From assembly GCF_000521865.1 (NCBI RefSeq), contig NZ_JAME01000008.1, positions 88,520 to 152,519 on the forward strand: a stretch of 64,000 nt of DNA. Direction: 5' to 3'. The notes beneath the pieces are model-generated. The model made no database searches and was not told the DNA's origin. It saw only the letters and a program-made list of their open reading frames with translations. Made by a program: the position numbers and the translations under genes. Positions 33,060 through 42,159 of the stretch are shown one piece after another (the first letter of the stretch is position 1; every line of letters starts with the position of its first letter). The stretch comes from Roseivivax isoporae LMG 25204. Lineage in GTDB: Bacteria > Pseudomonadota > Alphaproteobacteria > Rhodobacterales > Rhodobacteraceae.

Positions 33060-35200
33060 TGCCGACGCTCCTCTGTCCGCGCCATGCCCCGGCGCTTGCG
33101 ATCATGGCCATGCTGATCGCGGCCTGCGCCGTGTCGAGGGCCGAGGCGCAGGGATTGCCGGTCTATACCGGCGAACATGGCGCCTTCACCCGCGTGGTCG
33201 TGGCCCTGCCCGCAGACGGCAAGTGGTCGCTGATCCCTCCGCGCGACGAGGAACCGGCACGCCTCAGGATCGCCGGCGCGGAACAAGGCTTCGACCTCTC
33301 GCAGATCTGGCGGCGCATCGATCGCTCGCGGGTGGCAGATCTCCGTCCCGGCGACGACCGCGCCACACTCCTTCTCGACCTCGCCTGTGCCTGCGAGGTG
33401 ACCGCGACGCCGGATGGCACCGGTCACCTGATCCTCGACGTGGCGCCCGGACGCGGCGAGCCGTCGCTCCTGCCGACACCGGCGCTCCAGATCCCGATCG
33501 GCAACAACGCCGCGGAGGACATCGCCCGGGCCCTGCCGCTGCCGCCGGGCGACGCTGCGCCCACCCGAGTGGACGAACCCGCGACAGACGGAGCGACGCA
33601 GGTCGCTGCGGCGGCGATCCTGCATGACGTGTCGGCTGCCATCTCGTCGGGCATTCTGTCGAGTGCCGAACCCGAGGCCGCGCTGCGCAGGCTGGCTGCA
33701 CTGGAAGGTTCCCGTGAACCTCCCGACCCGGGCTCTGCCGCCACGTCCGAAGCCGTCCCTGCCCCCGTCCGCCCACACTGCGATGCCTACGCCTTTCTCG
33801 ACATCCGGAGCGGCGCCTCGCCCGAGCCCCGGTTCTCGGCGATCGCCGAGGCGCGCGGCTTGCTGCTCGACGGTGCCGGGAGGGTCGTTCCGGACCGGTC
33901 CCGCGCGCTGGTCGAGATCTACCTGTCGCTCGGCCTCGGGCAGGAGGTGATCCCGCTTCTTGCCGCAGCCGGGACGCCGGATGCGGCCGATCTCGACCAA
34001 CTCGCCCGCCTGATGGAGGATCCCGCCGCCGAGCGGCCGGGTCTTGCCGCCCGCCTGGCATGTGGCGTGACCGAACATGTCTGGGCCCTGTTCGACCCGG
34101 CGGTCGATGCCGCCATGCTCGATGGCGATGCGATCGTGGCGAGTGTCGATGCGTGGTCGCAGCCTCTACAGGCCCATCTCGGTCCCGCAGTGATGCGCCG
34201 CCTGCGGCTCCGCGGAATGGACGACGTTGCGCGCCGGATCGGTCTGCGCCTCGATCGCAGCGACGTGACCCGAAGCGACAAGCAGAGGCTCGAAGCGGCG
34301 CGGCTGTCCCCCGCCGGCGCTACCGAACCGCTGCGCGCGCTCCGGGCCTCTGCCGACGAGGAGGTCGCGGTGGCGGCGCTCGAGGACCTCGCGCACGCCA
34401 CGGACGATCCGGGCGAAGCTGCTTCCCTCGCCGACCATGCCGGCGCCATGGCGCAGGAATATCGCGGCAGTGCGAAGGAGGTGGAGCTCTTCTCGGCGCA
34501 GGTCGCCGCGCTCGCGGCGTCCGGGGCCTATGGCGAGGCCCACGATCTGCTTGCCGCCGACCCGGGTCGCGCCGGTGACGCGCTTCAGGACCTCGAGCGG
34601 CGGATCCTCGAGGCCGCGCTGGCCGACGCGCATGTCGCACGGTCGCTGTCGTTCCTCGTCGCGCGGTCGGACGACCTCGGGCCCGGGTCCGCGCTTCCCG
34701 AAGCCCGGCGTCTCGCGGCGGCCGCGCGCCTGCTCGATGGCGGCCTTGCCGATCCGGCGCTGTCCGTCCTCGCGGGTATCACCGCCGAACGGCATGCGCG
34801 GGACCGAAGCATCCTCGAAGCGCGCGGCGCGCTCATGCTGAGACGGCCGGAAGAGGCCGAGATCGCGCTTATCGGGCTCGCCGGCGAGGACGCCGAGACG
34901 CTGCGCGCCGAGGCTCGCGAGATGATGGGGGATTTTGCATATCTCGACCTGCAGGACGGCGATGCCGTACCCGCGCCACTGCGTCAGGACGCGGCGATCC
35001 TTGCCGGCAACTGGTCCGGCGTCGCCGAGGCCGACGATGATGCCTGGGCCGAGGCCGCGCGACTGATGCAGGCCGAGGCGCTCACGCAGTCGCTCGACCC
35101 GGAGCGCCTCGCGTCCTTCGAGGACATCGCGAGCAGGAGCGCGGACACGCGGGCCGCGCTCGAGGCACTTCTCTCTCGCACGGCGATGGCCGAGGAATGA
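33059..35200 (+). CDS. Exported flagellar-locus protein of unknown function
   Basis: The 713-residue protein is not one I can name. It has an N-terminal signal peptide (about residues 15-32, LAIMAMLIAACAVSRAEAQ). Next comes a beta-rich module of about 95 residues (FTRVVVALPADGKWSLIPP to HLILDVAPG) that looks like an AMIN-type periplasmic domain. A long, mostly helical alanine/leucine/acidic region (about 180-713) suggests TPR- or HEAT-like repeats. The ATG at 33059 overlaps the motA stop (TGATG), so it is probably translated with MotA. A role at the periplasmic side of the motor, as for MotC in rhizobia, is a guess from position. A GTG at 33056 is an alternative start. Confidence 0.75.
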   Translation: MPTLLCPRHAPALAIMAMLIAACAVSRAEAQGLPVYTGEHGAFTRVVVALPADGKWSLIPPRDEEPARLRIAGAEQGFDLSQIWRRIDRSRVADLRPGDDRATLLLDLACACEVTATPDGTGHLILDVAPGRGEPSLLPTPALQIPIGNNAAEDIARALPLPPGDAAPTRVDEPATDGATQVAAAAILHDVSAAISSGILSSAEPEAALRRLAALEGSREPPDPGSAATSEAVPAPVRPHCDAYAFLDIRSGASPEPRFSAIAEARGLLLDGAGRVVPDRSRALVEIYLSLGLGQEVIPLLAAAGTPDAADLDQLARLMEDPAAERPGLAARLACGVTEHVWALFDPAVDAAMLDGDAIVASVDAWSQPLQAHLGPAVMRRLRLRGMDDVARRIGLRLDRSDVTRSDKQRLEAARLSPAGATEPLRALRASADEEVAVAALEDLAHATDDPGEAASLADHAGAMAQEYRGSAKEVELFSAQVAALAASGAYGEAHDLLAADPGRAGDALQDLERRILEAALADAHVARSLSFLVARSDDLGPGSALPEARRLAAAARLLDGGLADPALSVLAGITAERHARDRSILEARGALMLRRPEEAEIALIGLAGEDAETLRAEAREMMGDFAYLDLQDGDAVPAPLRQDAAILAGNWSGVAEADDDAWAEAARLMQAEALTQSLDPERLASFEDIASRSADTRAALEALLSRTAMAEE

Positions 35201-35264
35201 GGATGGCCATGAGGCGTTTCCGTCGAGTCGGATGCCGCGTTCCCGAACCCCGGAGCGGCCGAGC

Positions 35265-37346
35265 ATGACCCCGAGCCCGCGCCGCATCCTGCAGCCGACG
35301 GTGCTTCTCGCCGTGGCGCTCATGGCAATCATCGTGATGATGATCCTGCCGATGCCGGCGGCCGTGCTCGACATCGGCCTCGCCGCCTCGTTCGCGCTCG
35401 CGATCCTCATCTTCACCGTCACGCTCTTCATCGAGCGGCCGCTCGATTTCTCGGCCTTTCCGACCATCCTGCTCGCCTCGCTGATGCTGCGCCTGTCGCT
35501 CAACATCAGCTCCACAAAGCTCATCATCGGGCAGGGTCACGAGGGGACCGATGCGGCGGGCCACGTGATCGAGGGCTTCGCGAGCTTCGTCATGGGTGGC
35601 AGCGTGTTCCTGGGTCTCGTGGTCTTCGGCGTGCTGCTCATCGTGAACTTCATGGTCATCACCAAGGGGGCCGCGCGCATGGCCGAGGTGAGCGCGCGCT
35701 TCGCCCTCGACGGGATGCCGGGGCGGCAGCTCGCCATCGACAGCGACATGGCGGCTGGCGCGATCGACCATGCGGAGGCCAAGGCGCGGCGCGAGCGCGA
35801 ACTGCAGGAGACCACGTTCTTCGGGTCGCTCGACGGCGCATCGAAATTCGTCAAGGGCGATGCCGTCGCGGGTCTCCTGATCACGCTCCTGAACCTCGTG
35901 GTCGGCATGGCCATGGGGGTGTTCGTGCACGGGATGGCCGCGGGCGACGCGATCCAGACCTATGCGATCCTGACCGTCGGCGACGGGCTGGTCTCGCAGA
36001 TCCCCGCGGTGATCATCTCCATCGCCTCGGCGCTCCTTCTGGCGCGCGGCGGCACCACCGGGGCCACGGACCTCGCGCTCGTCGCGCAACTGGGGCGTCA
36101 CGCCGCCGCGCTGGCAACGGTCGCTGTGCTGATGGCGCTCTTCGCCTTCGTCCCGGGCCTGCCCTTCGTACCCTTCATGATCGGCGCTGCCACCCTCGCG
36201 GGTGCGGCCGCCCTGGTGGCGCGCCGACACGGGGACCAGCCGCCCGATGCGCCGCCGGACACCGCCCACGAGCCGCGCGCACGCACCTCGATGGGAGATG
36301 TCCTCGATCTCGACGACGTTCACGTGGAGTTCGCGCCGGATCTCGTCGGAATGGTGCTCGACCCCGGCACGGGTCTCGACGCGCGGATCGCGAACATGCG
36401 CACGCACATCGCCTCGCATTTCGGGCTGATCATGCCCGAGATCCGGCTCACCGACAACGCGGCGCTGTCCCGCGGCACCTACGTGATCCGCATCCACGGG
36501 GTCGAGGCCGCGCGCGGGGTCCTCAATCCGGGTCTCCTCCTGGCGCTCGCGCCGGAGGGACGCGGTGCGCTGCCCATGGGCGAGGACGTGAAGGAACCCG
36601 TCTACGGTGCGTCGGCCCGCTGGATCCGGCCGGACATGCGCGAGGCCGCCGCCCTGTCCGGGGTGACCATCGTGACGCCCGTCGAGGTGGTGGCGACGCA
36701 TCTTCTCGAGGTCGTGAAACGCAATTTCGGCCGGCTCCTGACGCTGAAGGCGTTGCGCCGCCTGCTTGAGGAGATGACGACACTGTCAAACGGCGCTCGG
36801 GCCGAGGCGAACCGCAGGCTCCTCGACGAGTTGATCCCCGACAAGGTGCAGATCGACACGCTCCACGCGGTCCTTCGGCTGCTCCTCGACGAACAGATTT
36901 CGATCCGCAACATGCCGCTGATCCTTGAGGCCGTCGCCGAGACGCGGGGCCAGCGTGCGACGCCCGAGGCGATCTGCGAACATGTGCGCCAGCGGCTCGG
37001 GTTCCAGATCGTCGCCGGCATGAAGCGGCCCGACGGGACGATCCCGCTGATCCAGCTCGACCCCGGATGGGAGGAGACGTTCCGGGCCTACCAGATCGAC
37101 ACGGAGGGCGGCGGGCTCGACGTCGCGCTGCCCCCCGAGACCTTCGAGACGCTGACCACCCGCGTAGCTGCGGAACTCGGGGCGGCGACGGAGCGCGGCG
37201 TCTATCCGGCAATCGTCACCACCGCCCGCCGCCGCCGCTTCCTGCGCACGGTGCTGGCCGCGCACGGTTTGTCGAACCCCGTGCTCTCCTTCGACGAGAT
37301 CGGGCTCGAGGCGCGTCCGGCGCTTGTGGGCCTCGTGGCCGCATGA
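35265..37346 (+). CDS. flhA: Flagellar export apparatus protein FlhA
   Basis: The 693-residue protein has eight predicted membrane spans in the N-terminal half (from LLAVALMAIIVMMILPMPAA to VAVLMALFAFVPGLPFVPF) and the cytoplasmic FHIPEP signature region GEMPGRQ-like DGMPGRQLAIDSDMAAG. The C-terminal domain forms the nonameric export ring that docks chaperone-substrate complexes. CGGAG precedes ATG 35265; the upstream ATG 35232 would add 11 unlikely residues. Overlaps fliR by 4 bases. Confidence 0.96.
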   Translation: MTPSPRRILQPTVLLAVALMAIIVMMILPMPAAVLDIGLAASFALAILIFTVTLFIERPLDFSAFPTILLASLMLRLSLNISSTKLIIGQGHEGTDAAGHVIEGFASFVMGGSVFLGLVVFGVLLIVNFMVITKGAARMAEVSARFALDGMPGRQLAIDSDMAAGAIDHAEAKARRERELQETTFFGSLDGASKFVKGDAVAGLLITLLNLVVGMAMGVFVHGMAAGDAIQTYAILTVGDGLVSQIPAVIISIASALLLARGGTTGATDLALVAQLGRHAAALATVAVLMALFAFVPGLPFVPFMIGAATLAGAAALVARRHGDQPPDAPPDTAHEPRARTSMGDVLDLDDVHVEFAPDLVGMVLDPGTGLDARIANMRTHIASHFGLIMPEIRLTDNAALSRGTYVIRIHGVEAARGVLNPGLLLALAPEGRGALPMGEDVKEPVYGASARWIRPDMREAAALSGVTIVTPVEVVATHLLEVVKRNFGRLLTLKALRRLLEEMTTLSNGARAEANRRLLDELIPDKVQIDTLHAVLRLLLDEQISIRNMPLILEAVAETRGQRATPEAICEHVRQRLGFQIVAGMKRPDGTIPLIQLDPGWEETFRAYQIDTEGGGLDVALPPETFETLTTRVAAELGAATERGVYPAIVTTARRRRFLRTVLAAHGLSNPVLSFDEIGLEARPALVGLVAA

Positions 37347-38116
37347 CCGCGCTGGCCGAGCTCTCGGGCCTGGCCGGAGACTGGCTCTGGGGCAGCTTCG
37401 CGGTGTTCCTGCGCGCGGCGGGCGCGTTCGCCCTGATGCCGGCGTTCGGCGAACAGGTCGTGCCGGCGCGCATCCGGCTCGGCCTCGCGCTCGCGGTGAC
37501 CGCGATCTGCGCGCCGGCGGTGCTGGCGACGCTGGATCTGCCAGCCCCCGATCTGGCCCTGCTGGTCCGGCTCGTCCTTGCAGAGACATTGTCGGGCCTC
37601 CTCATCGGGGCCGTGCTCAGGCTCTTCGTCATGGCGCTGCAGATCGCAGGCTCCATCGCGGCGCAGGCGACGTCGCTGGCGCAGCTTCTCGGCGGGGCGG
37701 CGGGCGAACCTCTGCCGACGCTCGGTCACGTCCTGACGATCTCGGCCCTCGCGCTCCTGACCCTCGCGGGATTTCACGTGCAGATTGCCGAGGCCCTCGT
37801 CCTGTCCTACGGGGTCCTGCCCTTCGGGGCCTTTCCCGGTGGTGCCGAGGTCAGCCCGTGGGGCGTCGCCGCAGTGGCCCAGGCGTTCGCGCTCGGCTTC
37901 ACGCTGGCGGCGCCATTCCTGCTCGTCTCGACGCTCTACAACCTGACGCTCGGCGTCATCAACAAGGCGATGCCGCAACTCATGGTGGCCTTCGTCGGCG
38001 CCCCGCTCATCACCTTCGGCGCGGTGGCCATCCTCATGCTCTGCACGCCACTGATGCTGTCGGTCTGGCACGCGGCGATCCTGTCGGCCCTCGCACGGCC
38101 TTTCGGGGCACCATGA
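37343..38116 (+). CDS. fliR: Flagellar export gate protein FliR
   Basis: The 257-residue polytopic protein has the FliR pattern: GSFAVFLRAAGAFALMPAFGEQVVPARIRLGLAL-type N-terminus (seen as RAAGAFALMPAFGEQ), QIAGSIAAQATSLAQLLGG in the middle and NLTLGVINKAMPQLMVAF near the end. It forms the export gate with FliP and FliQ. FliQ is encoded at 42.9 kb; fliP is not in the window. Start and stop both overlap neighbours by 4 bases (ATGA). Confidence 0.95.
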   Translation: MTALAELSGLAGDWLWGSFAVFLRAAGAFALMPAFGEQVVPARIRLGLALAVTAICAPAVLATLDLPAPDLALLVRLVLAETLSGLLIGAVLRLFVMALQIAGSIAAQATSLAQLLGGAAGEPLPTLGHVLTISALALLTLAGFHVQIAEALVLSYGVLPFGAFPGGAEVSPWGVAAVAQAFALGFTLAAPFLLVSTLYNLTLGVINKAMPQLMVAFVGAPLITFGAVAILMLCTPLMLSVWHAAILSALARPFGAP

Positions 38117-39207
38117 CGGACGCTGCGCAGGACGACACCGCCGAGAAACCGCACGACCCCACGGAACGGCGGCTGCAGCAGGCCCGCCAGAGGGGCGAGA
38201 TCGCACGCTCGCCCGATCTCCTCACCGCCGCTGCCTATGCGGGGCTGCTTGCCGCGCTCGCCTTCGCGGGGGAGCACATGGCGCGCGACCTCGGCAGCGC
38301 GCTCCTTCCCTTCCTCGACCATCCGGACATGCTGGCGCGCGCGCTTTTCTATGACGGCGCGTCCGCGCCTGCCGGGCGCCTCATGACCGGGATCACGGGG
38401 TCCGTTCTCGGGCTCTTCCTCGCGCCAACCGGCCTCGTGGCCGGGGCGCTCCTCGCCACGCGGGGTGTCGTCTTCGCACCGGCGCGGCTCTCCCCGCGGC
38501 TCGAGCGCATCGCGCCGCTCGCGAACGCGCGCAACAAGTACGGCCGCCGCGGGCTTTTCGAGTTCGCCAAGAGCTTCGTGAAGCTCGTGGTCTACGGCGG
38601 CTGCCTCGCGCTCCTCCTCGGCCGGCAAAGCGATGCGCTCCTCGCAGGCTCGGGCATGTCGCCGCCGGCCGTGGCGGCGGCGCTCGGCGTCGGGATCGTC
38701 GGGTTCCTCTCCGTCGTGCTGCCCGTCGCCGTGGTCATCGCCTGCGTCGACATGCTGTGGCAGCGCGCCGATCACCTGCGGCGCAACAGGATGTCGCTGA
38801 AGGAACTGCGCGACGAGATGAAGGAGAGCGAAGGCGACCCCCATGTCCGCCAGCAGCGCCGCGCCCGGGCACAGGAGATCGCCCTGAACGCCATGGTGCG
38901 CGCGGTCCCGAAGGCGGACGTGGTCATCGTGAACCCTACGCATTATGCGGTGGCGCTGGCGTGGAGCCGAACACCCGGTTCCGCGCCCGTCTGCGTCGCA
39001 CGGGGCCGTGATCACGTGGCTCTGCGGATCCGGGAGGTCGCCATGGCGGCTGGCGTTCCCGTCCATTCGGACCCTCCCACCGCGCGGGCTCTCCATGCGA
39101 GCGTCCGGCTTGGCCAGGAAATTCCGGTTGAGCATTATCGTGCCGTGGCGGCAGCGATCCGGTTCGCGGACGCGATGCGCGCGAAGGCGCGGCATTCGTG
39201 GTCGTGA
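38113..39207 (+). CDS. flhB: Flagellar export specificity switch protein FlhB
   Basis: The 364-residue protein has four membrane spans and a cytoplasmic domain with the self-cleavage motif NPTHYAVAL (about residues 274-282). Cleavage after the Asn switches export from hook to filament substrates. The amphipathic start EKPHDPTERRLQQARQRGEI and LKELRDEMKESEGDPHVRQ are diagnostic. It overlaps fliR and the next small gene. Confidence 0.96.
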   Translation: MTDAAQDDTAEKPHDPTERRLQQARQRGEIARSPDLLTAAAYAGLLAALAFAGEHMARDLGSALLPFLDHPDMLARALFYDGASAPAGRLMTGITGSVLGLFLAPTGLVAGALLATRGVVFAPARLSPRLERIAPLANARNKYGRRGLFEFAKSFVKLVVYGGCLALLLGRQSDALLAGSGMSPPAVAAALGVGIVGFLSVVLPVAVVIACVDMLWQRADHLRRNRMSLKELRDEMKESEGDPHVRQQRRARAQEIALNAMVRAVPKADVVIVNPTHYAVALAWSRTPGSAPVCVARGRDHVALRIREVAMAAGVPVHSDPPTARALHASVRLGQEIPVEHYRAVAAAIRFADAMRAKARHSWS

Positions 39208-39629
39208 CCCGGGACACCGCGCTGGTCGCAGGACTCGCGGCCCTCGAGCGTGACCAGGCGGTGATTGCCTACCACGAGGCGCTGGCCGTCGAGGCGGGGC
39301 ACCGGGCCGAGGTCGGGGGGCTCGAGGACCGCTTGCGCGTCGCGCTGCTCGCCGAAGGGACGGACGGCGCCCGTCGGGCCAGCCGGGCCGACGCCGCCTG
39401 GCTGCGCTGGATCGCGACGCGGCGCGCCCGGGTCGACCGCGACCTCGCCCTGTCGGTGGCGCGCCGGATGGAGAGCCTCGCGGAGACCCGCAGGGCCTTT
39501 GCCCGGGCGAGCGCCGCGCATGATCTCCACGAAACCGCCAGCCGGGAGGCGCGCCGGCATCGCGACGCGCGGGAAGAAGCGACGCTGCAGGCGCTGGCGC
39601 TCCTGGCCCTCGGGCGCACCGACCCCTGA
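39204..39629 (+). CDS. Small helical protein in the FliJ position
   Basis: The 141-residue protein is almost entirely helical and charged (for example RRARVDRDLALSVARRMESL), like FliJ, the coiled-coil component of the export ATPase complex. Its GTG start overlaps the flhB stop (GTGA). A GTG two codons earlier (39198) is also possible. Sequence similarity to FliJ is not obvious by eye, and fliI is 5 kb away on the same strand but in another operon. The FliJ role is inferred from position and shape. Confidence 0.55.
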   Translation: MTRDTALVAGLAALERDQAVIAYHEALAVEAGHRAEVGGLEDRLRVALLAEGTDGARRASRADAAWLRWIATRRARVDRDLALSVARRMESLAETRRAFARASAAHDLHETASREARRHRDAREEATLQALALLALGRTDP

Positions 39630-39638
39630 GGGTCTTGG

Positions 39639-40196
39639 TCACGCGTCCTGGCGGGCGATCTCCGTGATGAGGACGTCGGTGATGACGCCGCCGCTCGCGG
39701 TCCGCGCAACATCCCTGAGACCGCGCTTCAGGATGCTCAGCGACTCGTCCCGGGTGAAGTCGGGTCCGAAATGCCCGGCATTCGCATGTTCGAAGAGGAC
39801 GCCGAGAAAGACGTCGCGCAACTTTGGCTCGAGCGTGTGGACGTCGGTGCGCACGCCGGCCGGCACCTCGACGCTGAGAGACAGGACGACGAGCGCCTCC
39901 ACCCGCTGCCCCTCGACGACCGGAACGACGAACTGGTTGTTGATCTTGACATATTCGTGCGTGGGCGCTTCGCCGCCGTGATCGTCGTCGGCGTGTCCCG
40001 CGGGATCGGCGGCCACCGCGTCGTGGCTGTCGGGGCAGGTACACGCGCCTGCCGGCGACTCGGCCGTCCCGGCCGCGTGGTCTGCTGCGGTCTCCTGGGC
40101 CTCTTCCGGTGCGCCGCCGCCGAGGAAGAGCGCGGCACCGATGCCGCCGCCTGTGCCCAAGAGACCGAGAACGATCGGAACGATGAGGGCCTTCAT
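39639..40196 (-). CDS. fliL: FliL-family basal-body-associated protein
   Basis: The 185-residue protein has an N-terminal membrane anchor (IVPIVLGLLGTGGGIGAALFL) and a periplasmic domain with FVVPVVEGQRVEALVVLSLSVEV, typical of FliL, which sits at the stator ring. Between them lies an unusual linker (about residues 50-80) with CTC, SHD, HADDDH and a further His, a possible metal-binding stretch. It is the last gene of the leftward flgB-to-fliL operon and converges on the FliJ-like gene with 9 bases between. Confidence 0.8.
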   Translation of the reverse strand: MKALIVPIVLGLLGTGGGIGAALFLGGGAPEEAQETAADHAAGTAESPAGACTCPDSHDAVAADPAGHADDDHGGEAPTHEYVKINNQFVVPVVEGQRVEALVVLSLSVEVPAGVRTDVHTLEPKLRDVFLGVLFEHANAGHFGPDFTRDESLSILKRGLRDVARTASGGVITDVLITEIARQDA

Positions 40197-40211
40197 GGTC
40201 GTCCTCCCGCC

Positions 40212-40943
40212 TCAGAACGGCAGCACGGCGTCGAGCACCTGCTGGCCGATCCGCGGTTGCTGCATGTCGCTGATCTGCCCGCGCCCGCCGTAGGAGATGC
40301 GGGCGGAGGCGATCTTGTCATATGTGATCTCGTTCAGGCGGGAGATGTCCTCGGGGCGCACGTACCCGGTCACGAGGAGCTCCCGCAGTTCGAAGTTGAC
40401 CCGCACCTCCTGCGTGCCGGAGATCGCGAGCACCCCGTTCGGCAGCACGTCCACCACGGTCGCGGCCACGCGCAGCGTCAGCTTCTCGTTGCGCCGCACG
40501 GTTCCGTCGCCGGATGCGCTCGACCCGCCAGTGATCGACACGGCGTCGCCGAGCGTGGCGCCGTCCGGCAGGGACTTGTCGACCTTCTGCGGCACGCCGA
40601 AAAGCTGCGGGATGCCCAGCGACTCGGACCCGCTGCGGTTGCGCTCGGAGCGGTTGGAGATCTCCGCCTCCTCGTCGATCTCGATCACCACGGTCAGGAT
40701 GTCGCCCTGCTGCAGCGCGCGCCGATCGCCGAGGAGAGACCGGCGCCCGCCGTTCCAGAGCGAGGCGCGCGAGGCGACCGGCCGCGCGTCGATGTCCGCG
40801 GGCACCACGTAGGTCATCGCCGCCCGCTCGGCCCCCTGTTCCACGGGGCTCAGCGCAGGCGGCCGGCCGATATGCCCGACGCGTCCGCAGGCGGTGCAGA
40901 TCACGAGCATGCCGAGGCAGAGGCCTCGCAACGCGGGGGTCAT
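40212..40943 (-). CDS. flgH: Flagellar L-ring lipoprotein FlgH
   Basis: The 243-residue outer-membrane ring subunit has a lipoprotein signal ending LVICTACG (Cys about 19) and the FlgH core SLWNGGRRSLLGDRRALQQGDILTV-like region (seen as DRRALQQGDILTVVIEID), plus NGVLAISGTQEVRVNFE and the C-terminal RISYGGRGQISDMQQPRIG. Its start overlaps the flgA stop by 4 bases. Confidence 0.95.
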   Translation of the reverse strand: MTPALRGLCLGMLVICTACGRVGHIGRPPALSPVEQGAERAAMTYVVPADIDARPVASRASLWNGGRRSLLGDRRALQQGDILTVVIEIDEEAEISNRSERNRSGSESLGIPQLFGVPQKVDKSLPDGATLGDAVSITGGSSASGDGTVRRNEKLTLRVAATVVDVLPNGVLAISGTQEVRVNFELRELLVTGYVRPEDISRLNEITYDKIASARISYGGRGQISDMQQPRIGQQVLDAVLPF

Positions 40944-41359
40944 GGCGTCACCTCGACCGACCCGTCTTCGCGCACGGTGCCGAAGACGCTCGCCTTGGAC
41001 GAGAGGTTCATCACGCGGATCCGTTCGCCCGCGGCGCCGCGCCCGAGCGCGCGCCCCTCGGCGGTGATCCTGAGGCCGCCCGCTTCGAAGACGAGCGGCA
41101 CGAGCGCGTTGCGTTCGACCAGCGCGGGCCGCTGCAGCTGCGACAGGAGCACCGGCCGGCCGGGAAAGAGCGCGACGCGCGCCTCCCGTCCGATCACCTC
41201 GCCGAGCGTCGCGGCGGCGTCGGGATGGCTGCCCGCCGCGAGCGCGACCGCGTCGGCGGCGACGATCTCGGCGGCGCGGATCGTGCGCGTCGGCGTGACC
41301 ACATCCGCGGCAAGCGGTCCCGAAAGCACCAGCAGGACCGGCAGGAGCGCGCGTGGCAT
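40940..41359 (-). CDS. flgA: P-ring assembly chaperone FlgA
   Basis: The 139-residue periplasmic protein has a short signal peptide (MPRALLPVLLVLSGPLAAD) and one SAF/FlgA domain with the conserved ALFPGRPVLLSQLQRPALV and the C-terminal VRVMNLSSK-type end (seen as RIRVMNLSSKASVFG). It is short for FlgA, as is usual in alphaproteobacteria. It lies between flgG and flgH with overlapping ends (TGATG and ATGA). Confidence 0.9.
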   Translation of the reverse strand: MPRALLPVLLVLSGPLAADVVTPTRTIRAAEIVAADAVALAAGSHPDAAATLGEVIGREARVALFPGRPVLLSQLQRPALVERNALVPLVFEAGGLRITAEGRALGRGAAGERIRVMNLSSKASVFGTVREDGSVEVTP

Positions 41360-42144
41360 CAGCGCACCTGGGTGGTGGCGGCGAGCATCTGGTCGGCCGC
41401 GCTGATCACCTTGGCGTTGAGCTCGTAGCCGCGTTGCGCCTCGATCAGGTCGGTGATCTCGCGCACGGGATCGACGGAGCTGTCCTCGAGATAGCCCTGC
41501 CGCAGCGTGCCGAGACCGTCGACGCCCGGTTCCCCCGCGAGGGGCGGTCCCGACGCCTCGGTCTCGACGAAAAGGTTCGAGCCGATCGCCTCGAGCCCCT
41601 TGGCGTTGGTGAAGCCCGCGAGGGTGATCTGGCCGAGAAGCTGGGCCTCGGCGGCGCCGGGAAAATAGCCGTAGACCTCCCCGTCGGGACTGATCGAGAC
41701 CGAGAGCGCCTCGGGCGGGATGACGATCTCGGGCGCGACGGGGTGGCCCTCCGAGGTCACGATGAGACCCTCGGCATCGCGCTTGAGCGCCCCGTCGCGG
41801 GTATAGGCCGCCTGTCCGGAGGGCAGCGTGACCTCGAGGTAGCCCCCGCCCTCGATCGCCACGTCCAGATCGCCGCCCGATTGCGTGAGCGAGCCCTGGG
41901 ACAGGTCGACGGTCACCGCAGAGGGGCGCACGCCGAGGCCGAGCTGGATGCCGGTCGGCAGCATGGTGCCGTTCGAGGCACTCACCGTGCCGGCGCGTGC
42001 GACCTGCTCGTAGTGCAGGTCCGCGAACTCGGCGCGCCGCGCGCTGTAGCCGGTCGTCGACATGTTCGAGAGGTTGTGCGAGATCACCTCGACCCGCATC
42101 TGCTGTGCGCTCATTCCGGTCGCGGCGATGTGCAGGGCGCGCAT
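41359..42144 (-). CDS. flgG: Distal rod protein FlgG
   Basis: The 261-residue rod protein has MRALHIAATGMSAQQMRVE and SHNLSNMSTTGYSARRAEF at the N-terminus and DLIEAQRGYELNAKVISAAD at the C-terminus, all standard FlgG features. It polymerises after FlgF to complete the rod. It is 15 bases downstream of flgF. Confidence 0.96.
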   Translation of the reverse strand: MRALHIAATGMSAQQMRVEVISHNLSNMSTTGYSARRAEFADLHYEQVARAGTVSASNGTMLPTGIQLGLGVRPSAVTVDLSQGSLTQSGGDLDVAIEGGGYLEVTLPSGQAAYTRDGALKRDAEGLIVTSEGHPVAPEIVIPPEALSVSISPDGEVYGYFPGAAEAQLLGQITLAGFTNAKGLEAIGSNLFVETEASGPPLAGEPGVDGLGTLRQGYLEDSSVDPVREITDLIEAQRGYELNAKVISAADQMLAATTQVR

Positions 42145-42159
42145 GGGCAGCCTCCTGTT

